Below are positions 7,780-11,722 of a DNA stretch of 11,722 nucleotides, one piece after another. Below the pieces are notes generated by a model. The model saw nothing but the letters and a program-made list of their open reading frames with translations. It was not told where the DNA came from and did no database searches. The stretch is from an uncultured Litorilinea sp. Its GTDB lineage: Bacteria; Chloroflexota; Anaerolineae; Caldilineales; Caldilineaceae. The position numbers and the translations under genes were made by a program. The DNA is taken from contig CAMPHP010000034.1 of NCBI GenBank assembly GCA_946885925.1, positions 1 through 11,722 of the forward strand. The letters run 5' to 3'. How positions within the stretch are numbered: position 1 is the first letter of the stretch; each line of letters opens with the position of its first letter.

Positions 7780-8832
7780 ATGCCCTATCGTCACCCATCT
7801 CGTCACCCACATCGCCACATAGCCTCTGTGGTAATGATGTTGTTTGCGTTGGTGTTCGCTTCGGCATGTACTACTGGACAGTCCACGCAACCGGCTCCTA
7901 GTAATGAGGCTCCGGCAGACGCGACTGCCAGCAGTGAGGCTTCGCCAGAAGCAACGACCAGCGAAGCAACTACCAGCAGCGAGGCTCCTCCGGAGGCCAC
8001 TGCCACGGATGAGACTGCTACGGATGAGGCTCCCTCGGAAGCGGCTGCCAACAATGAGACCATTGCAGCAGAGTTCGAGGACTTCGACCCGACCACGTTT
8101 GACAACTCGACCAACATTGACAATGAATGGCTGCCCCTCATCCCAGGAACGCGCTTTGTCTATGAAGGCACCACGATCGAGGATACTGGGGAGGCTGTTC
8201 CGCATCGCATCGAGATCAATGTCACAGATCTCACCAAGATGATCGGTGACGTGCGTGCGGTCATTACTTGGGATCTAGACCATAGCGACGGCGAGTTGGT
8301 GGAGGCGGAGCTTGCCTTCTATGCACAGGACAACGCCGGAAATGTTTGGCGCATGGGTGAGTACCCGGAAGAGTATGACGCCGGTGAATTTGTCGCCGCT
8401 CCTGCCTGGCTCCACGGCTATGAAGATGCGAGAGCAGGGATCCAAATGCTGGCGGATCCCCAAGTGGGTACACCCAGCTATGCCCAAGGATGGGGACCTG
8501 CAGTTGACTGGACAGATCGTGGACAGGTGGACGAGATTGTCCCCGAAGTTTGCGTCCCCCTAGACTGTTATGAAGATGTCTTGGTGATCGCAGAGAGCAG
8601 CGCATCGGAGCCAGACGCATTTCAACTCAAATACCATGCGCGTGGTGTAGGCTTAATCAGCGTCGGCTGGAGAGGTGAGGGCGAACCGACCAAGGAGACC
8701 CTCGAACTGGTCGAATTCGAACAACTTAGCCCGGAAGAACTGGCAGAGGTCCGCGCGCAGGCACTAGAACTAGAGAAGAGCGCCTATGAGAACAGCCCGA
8801 ATGTGTATGCAAATACGGCACCGGCGGAATAG
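7780..8832 (+). CDS. Secreted lipoprotein of a conserved family of unknown function
   Basis: A 350-residue lipoprotein. The signal peptide has an unusual basic, His-rich N-region (RHPSRHPHRH, residues 4-13) and a hydrophobic core at 14-26, with Cys30 after a slightly atypical lipobox (FASAC). Residues 31-95 form a low-complexity linker of Ala, Thr, Ser, Glu and Pro with degenerate EAxPE repeats, likely crossing the cell wall. The globular part (about 98-340) has motifs such as FDNSTNIDNEWLPL, PGTRFVYEG, DGELVEAELAFYAQD, GNVWRMGEYPEEY, a close Cys pair (C258, C263) and FQLKYHARGVGLISVGWRG. I recall this pattern from uncharacterised proteins of Actinobacteria and Chloroflexota, but I cannot assign a function. 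The start at 7780 is preceded by AAGGAAGCGAGG; a later start at Met19 would remove the basic N-region. It follows permease 2 and may be co-regulated with the efflux genes. Confidence 0.85.
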   Translation: MPYRHPSRHPHRHIASVVMMLFALVFASACTTGQSTQPAPSNEAPADATASSEASPEATTSEATTSSEAPPEATATDETATDEAPSEAAANNETIAAEFEDFDPTTFDNSTNIDNEWLPLIPGTRFVYEGTTIEDTGEAVPHRIEINVTDLTKMIGDVRAVITWDLDHSDGELVEAELAFYAQDNAGNVWRMGEYPEEYDAGEFVAAPAWLHGYEDARAGIQMLADPQVGTPSYAQGWGPAVDWTDRGQVDEIVPEVCVPLDCYEDVLVIAESSASEPDAFQLKYHARGVGLISVGWRGEGEPTKETLELVEFEQLSPEELAEVRAQALELEKSAYENSPNVYANTAPAE

Positions 8833-8921
8833 CAATGCCATGATAAGGAAAAGTCTGTTTCACACCCAGGTATGAATGCGGTAGTCCACCCCTTTAGCTC
8901 CGTACTCTTTCGCTTCGAAAT

Positions 8922-8926
8922 GAGGT
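8922..8926 (+). promoter_or_regulatory. Ribosome binding site that fixes the second lipoprotein start
   Basis: GAGGT lies five bases before the ATG at 8932. The upstream in-frame ATGs at 8872 and 8920 have no good site. The ATG at 8989 also lacks one and would remove most of the basic N-region. Confidence 0.6.
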
Positions 8927-8931
8927 GCAAC

Positions 8932-9741
8932 ATGAAGGTAATTGTGGGCTGCAAAACAAGGCTACCGGCTCGGTTTCTCGGTGCGGGCATGAGAGTGCTC
9001 GCTATAACTGGCTTTGCAGCGGTCATCCTATCGGCTTGTACAACGCCGCCTGCACCGGCAGTCGTTGAGAGTGAGCCGACTGCCGAAAGCCAACCGACCG
9101 CGGCCGAAAGCGAGCCAGCCGCGGCTGAGAGTGAACCGGCTGTGGTCGAGAGTCAACCAACGGATGTTGGGGGTGAAGCACAGACCCAGAATGAAGAAGG
9201 AGATCTCCCGGAGATTGTCGTCTATGCGTTCGACCTACCGGAGAGTGCCTTATCCGAGTTCGAGTTCTGGGAAGACCCTGCCTCACCCAATGGTACACTC
9301 ATTGGATACCCTAATTTTGGAAGCGACATGGACCCTCCCCCGGAGGACGACCCCAACGTCATATTCAACGTGAACGTTCGCGGCGGCATACCCTATCGCT
9401 GTTGGATCCACATGAAGGTGGGAGCGCCGAGGGGTATATCGCAAGCGAACAAGCTGTGGGTGCAATTCTCAAATGCGGTTGACGAGGCAAATAATGAGGT
9501 GCTTAGGCCGGGCACAGGGAGTTATCTAACCGTTCAAGGGCCAGAAGAGGAGGGCTGGACGTGGGTGAGCTGTGATCAGGAAGGAGCCGACCCATCCAAA
9601 AGTCTGGTCTATTTCCCGGCTGATGGCGAGACGACTGTACGTATACAGATAGGCATGGAAGGAGTGGGCTTTGACCAGTTTGTGCTTAGTCCTGCACAGT
9701 TCCTAGAGGAGCCGCCTTCCGAGGCAATCGTTGAAAAATAG
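8932..9741 (+). CDS. Lipoprotein with a malectin/CBM-like beta-sandwich domain
   Basis: A 269-residue lipoprotein. It has a basic N-region (K2, K8, R10, R14, R21), a hydrophobic core at about 22-33 and the lipobox ILSAC with Cys36. Residues 44-76 repeat a unit of about seven residues (AESEPTA-like), giving a flexible acidic linker. The domain at about 92-260 includes GIPYRCWIHMKVG (152-164), LWVQFSNAVDEAN, GWTWVSCD (208-215), LVYFPADGETTVRIQ and GVGFDQFVLSPAQF. This order matches the galactose-binding-like jelly-roll domains (malectin/CBM type) found at the ends of many secreted bacterial proteins, where PYxLWxR, VQFS, GWxWxD and TIRIQxxxDGxxIDQIVLSP recur. A role in binding carbohydrate or cell-wall glycan on the surface is likely but not proven. 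No catalytic domain is present. It starts 99 bases after the previous lipoprotein gene, probably in the same transcript, and the terminator follows. Confidence 0.82.
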   Translation: MKVIVGCKTRLPARFLGAGMRVLAITGFAAVILSACTTPPAPAVVESEPTAESQPTAAESEPAAAESEPAVVESQPTDVGGEAQTQNEEGDLPEIVVYAFDLPESALSEFEFWEDPASPNGTLIGYPNFGSDMDPPPEDDPNVIFNVNVRGGIPYRCWIHMKVGAPRGISQANKLWVQFSNAVDEANNEVLRPGTGSYLTVQGPEEEGWTWVSCDQEGADPSKSLVYFPADGETTVRIQIGMEGVGFDQFVLSPAQFLEEPPSEAIVEK

Positions 9742-9772
9742 CAGTCCCCAAATAGAAGTCAGGGTGTAACTG

Positions 9773-9812
9773 AAAGATAGGGCTGGGATAGTAATCTCAG
9801 CCCTATCTTTTT
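9773..9812. terminator. Strong intrinsic terminator, possibly bidirectional
   Basis: AAAGATAGGGCTGGGAT (9773-9789) pairs with ATCTCAGCCCTATCTTT (9794-9810). This makes a 17-bp stem with one G-U pair and the 4-base loop AGTA, followed by a T-run at 9808-9812. It ends the plus-strand transcript 32 bases after the second lipoprotein gene. On the minus strand the exit sequence is TTTC, so it may also weakly stop the converging transcript. Confidence 0.92.
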
Positions 9813-9884
9813 GCCCATTAAGGCCACAGGCGATTCTTGTGCTACTTACCCAGGATTAACTATCCGGGAATGAATTATCCAGGG

Positions 9885-10145
9885 CTAGCGTCGAAACAAG
9901 CTAGCTATCCCCAATAAAACAACTGACCCAACCACGGCAGCAATGATCGGATCGAGTACATCGCCAATATTCATGAAGTCCAGCCAATCAAAGAGGTAAC
10001 CGCCAAGAACTCCACCCACCATACCAATCAGAACATCGCCGAGCAATCCAGGGCCTCGGTCTTTCATCAACTGCCAGGCTATCAAGCCCACGACCGCGCC
10101 AACGATCAAGCAAATGTAGAGATCCGGGGTGCTAAAGAACTCCAT
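9885..10145 (-). CDS. GlsB/YeaQ/YmgE family small membrane protein
   Basis: An 86-residue integral membrane protein of the transglycosylase-associated family (GlsB/YeaQ/YmgE), a typical length. It has three hydrophobic segments: residues 9-25 (LYICLIVGAVVGLIAWQ), about 33-52 (the Gly-rich LLGDVLIGMVGGVLGGYLF stretch) and about 64-83 (PIIAAVVGSVVLLGIASLF). A GPGLLGD turn and a basic end (FRR) are also present. Family members are stress-linked envelope proteins whose molecular role is not established; no enzymatic activity is implied by the domain name. The start has AGGAGA (plus-strand 10154-10159) eight bases upstream. It follows the histidine kinase by 38 bases on the same strand, so it is likely the last gene of the response regulator-kinase operon. 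Confidence 0.92.
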   Translation of the reverse strand: MEFFSTPDLYICLIVGAVVGLIAWQLMKDRGPGLLGDVLIGMVGGVLGGYLFDWLDFMNIGDVLDPIIAAVVGSVVLLGIASLFRR

Positions 10146-10183
10146 CTTTTGTTTCTCCTGTTCTCAAAAAGCGGGACATGAAT

Positions 10184-11578
10184 TCACTTGATTGACAATT
10201 GCACGACAAAGATTGTCCCTCTACCGACTTCGCTTTCTACAGAGATATCACCTCCATGAGCACGAGCTATGTCGAGGGCGATGGCTAATCCCAAACCAAT
10301 CCCCTCCGTGCTGCGAGATTCATCAATCCGATAGAAACGATTAAAGATATGGGGCAGGTGTTTAGCGGCAATGCCAACACCCGTGTCACTGATGGTGATT
10401 TCCAACATTTGGTTAGGCAGCGATTTGGCTGAAACCGTGATAGACCCGCGCTCTGTATATTTGATGGCATTGTCAAGCAAGTTTACGAACAACCGGATCA
10501 GCCCATCACTATCCCCCATTACACTTAGTCCACCGGGGATATCGTCATTGATTTGCAGTTCCTTCTCTTCGGCCAATGGACGGAGAGAATCTAAGACATC
10601 TCTCAGGAGGGTTGAAACATCCACACATTCGGTTTTCACATGCTGCGTGGCGGAATCATTGCGTGCTAGCTGGAGCAATCCTTCGGTCAATATTCTCATT
10701 TGCTCCGCTTCTCGGCCTAGATCAAAAAGTGCTTGTTCATACTCTGCCGGTGTACGCTGCCGCGCCACTGTGCTGCCAATAATCGTCTGCATGGCAGACA
10801 TGGGGGTGCGTAATTCATGGGAAGCATCGGCGGTGAATTGACGTTCACGCTGGAATGCTTTCTCCAGCCGGTCCATCATCGAGTCAAACGTATCACCAAG
10901 CCGCCCCACCTCATCCTCAGTCTGTGGTAAATTCAGTCGGGTCGATAGATCATGGGCGGAGATGTGGCGGGCAGTTCGAGTAATTTTATCGATTGGGGCC
11001 AAAGCGCGCGCCGCCAAAAAATAGCCGCCACTACCCGCTAAAATCACGATGAGCGGACCTCCTATGAGAAGGCTGATGAGCAACAAATCGAGGGTGCTTC
11101 TCACATTCTTCAGACTCTGGATGACTTGAAGGATGCCAAAGACCTGATTTCCCAGGCTGATTGGCGAGGTATAGACGCGAACTGGCTCTTGACTGCCTGA
11201 GTGGATAACCGTGGTAAACTCACCAGACAAATCGGTAATGGACAAATCTGTGGGCGAGATTGGTAAATCCTGATATGGGCCGAATGCTTCTACGGGCTGT
11301 CCGGTAGGATACAACACCCTCATGCTCATGCCCTGTTCGCGCAATTGCGCGAACTCAGCATCCTCAAGCGGGTTTTCCTTGACAACCAACTCGCCGTCCT
11401 TGACCTCAACTTCCGCTAAGAGCTGCATCGCAGTTAGGTGTAAGGTATCGTCAACCCCTGTGGCTAAACTGCGTGACATATTGGCGTAGACAAAAATCCC
11501 AAAGATGACCAAAGCGCCAAATAAGAGTCCTGCGGTCCAGAGGGCAAAGCGAACCCGCAGCGTCTTCAAATGTCTCAT
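10184..11578 (-). CDS. Membrane sensor histidine kinase (CusS-like architecture)
   Basis: A 464-residue sensor kinase that autophosphorylates and passes phosphate to the adjoining response regulator. TM1 is at about 12-32, an extracytoplasmic sensor region at about 33-163, TM2 at about 165-189, and HAMP at about 190-242. The HisKA domain has the phospho-acceptor in [10 protein letters not shown] (H254). The HATPase domain shows the N box [10 protein letters not shown] (366-375), the G1 box DTGVGI (398-403), the F box IFNRFYRID (411-419) and the G2 box GIGLGLAI (426-433). All catalytic boxes look intact. The HAMP entry, [20 protein letters not shown], is typical of metal- and envelope-stress kinases such as CusS, but the sensor region holds no ligand motif I recognise, so the signal is unknown. 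The start codon overlaps the regulator's stop in an ATGA, which indicates translational coupling. Confidence 0.95.
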   Translation of the reverse strand: MRHLKTLRVRFALWTAGLLFGALVIFGIFVYANMSRSLATGVDDTLHLTAMQLLAEVEVKDGELVVKENPLEDAEFAQLREQGMSMRVLYPTGQPVEAFGPYQDLPISPTDLSITDLSGEFTTVIHSGSQEPVRVYTSPISLGNQVFGILQVIQSLKNVRSTLDLLLISLLIGGPLIVILAGSGGYFLAARALAPIDKITRTARHISAHDLSTRLNLPQTEDEVGRLGDTFDSMMDRLEKAFQRERQFTADASHELRTPMSAMQTIIGSTVARQRTPAEYEQALFDLGREAEQMRILTEGLLQLARNDSATQHVKTECVDVSTLLRDVLDSLRPLAEEKELQINDDIPGGLSVMGDSDGLIRLFVNLLDNAIKYTERGSITVSAKSLPNQMLEITISDTGVGIAAKHLPHIFNRFYRIDESRSTEGIGLGLAIALDIARAHGGDISVESEVGRGTIFVVQLSIK

Positions 11579-11722
11579 TCATCTCCGCCCTGATCCGATA
11601 GGCGGTAGCCTACGCCGCGTACCGTGTGGATCAGTTTGTGCTCGCAAGGATCATCAATCTTCCGCCGTAAGTTGCGAATGAAGACATACACCACATTGGA
11701 TTGCCTGTAGACCACGTAACGC
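11575..11722 (-). CDS. OmpR/PhoB-type response regulator, C-terminal part only
   Basis: The last 48 residues of a DNA-binding response regulator whose 5' part lies beyond the window. The frame reads [16 protein letters not shown], then [12 protein letters not shown], the recognition-helix and wing signature of the OmpR/PhoB winged-helix domain, and ends in a short acidic tail (SDQGGDE). The TGA stop overlaps the kinase ATG by four bases, so the two form one translationally coupled pair. The receiver domain is not visible. Its binding site cannot be deduced from this fragment. Confidence 0.95.
   Translation of the reverse strand, partial: RYVVYRQSNVVYVFIRNLRRKIDDPCEHKLIHTVRGVGYRLSDQGGDE

Overview
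The window carries a tripartite-type efflux locus of the RND superfamily, two secreted lipoproteins, and, on the opposite strand, a two-component system with a small membrane protein. I infer a free-living bacterium, most plausibly a member of Chloroflexota or another lineage with a single-membrane style of envelope. The reasons are: lipoproteins with long Thr/Ser/Ala/Glu/Pro linkers, RND pumps served by an unusually small lipid-anchored partner, no TolC-like outer-membrane gene in the window, and moderate G+C. This placement is inference, not proof.

Layout. Bases 1-724 are mostly non-coding and look decayed. The first 127 bases are open and resemble a broken start of an Alg13-like glycosyltransferase, and the rest holds no gene I can support. 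Bases 725-7677 (+) hold RND permease 1, a 147-residue lipoprotein that looks like only the membrane-proximal part of an RND adaptor, and RND permease 2. Bases 7780-9741 (+) hold two lipoproteins. The first belongs to a conserved but functionally unknown family. The second ends in a carbohydrate-binding-like beta-sandwich. A strong hairpin terminator at 9773-9812 closes this strand. From 9885 to the window end the genes run on the minus strand: an OmpR-type response regulator (only its C-terminus is inside), a sensor histidine kinase overlapping it by ATGA, and a GlsB/YeaQ-type small membrane protein.

How the parts may work together. The two permeases are divergent paralogues of the heavy-metal-efflux (CzcA/CusA-like) branch and share one mini-adaptor, which suggests a two-permease complex or two pumps sharing a partner. 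The mini-adaptor lacks the lipoyl, hairpin and barrel parts that normally reach an outer-membrane channel, as would suit a cell without such a channel. The lipoproteins downstream could act on the outside of the membrane in the same response. The kinase has the architecture of CusS-like envelope sensors and could respond to the same stress, but it is convergent with the pump genes and no direct link is visible.

Intergenic regions carry several clear dyads: an 11-bp inverted repeat between permease 1 and the mini-adaptor, a perfect 17-bp inverted repeat before the first lipoprotein, and two look-alike small hairpins (GCTCCAT...ATGGAG) about 50-60 bases before the starts of permease 1 and the mini-adaptor.
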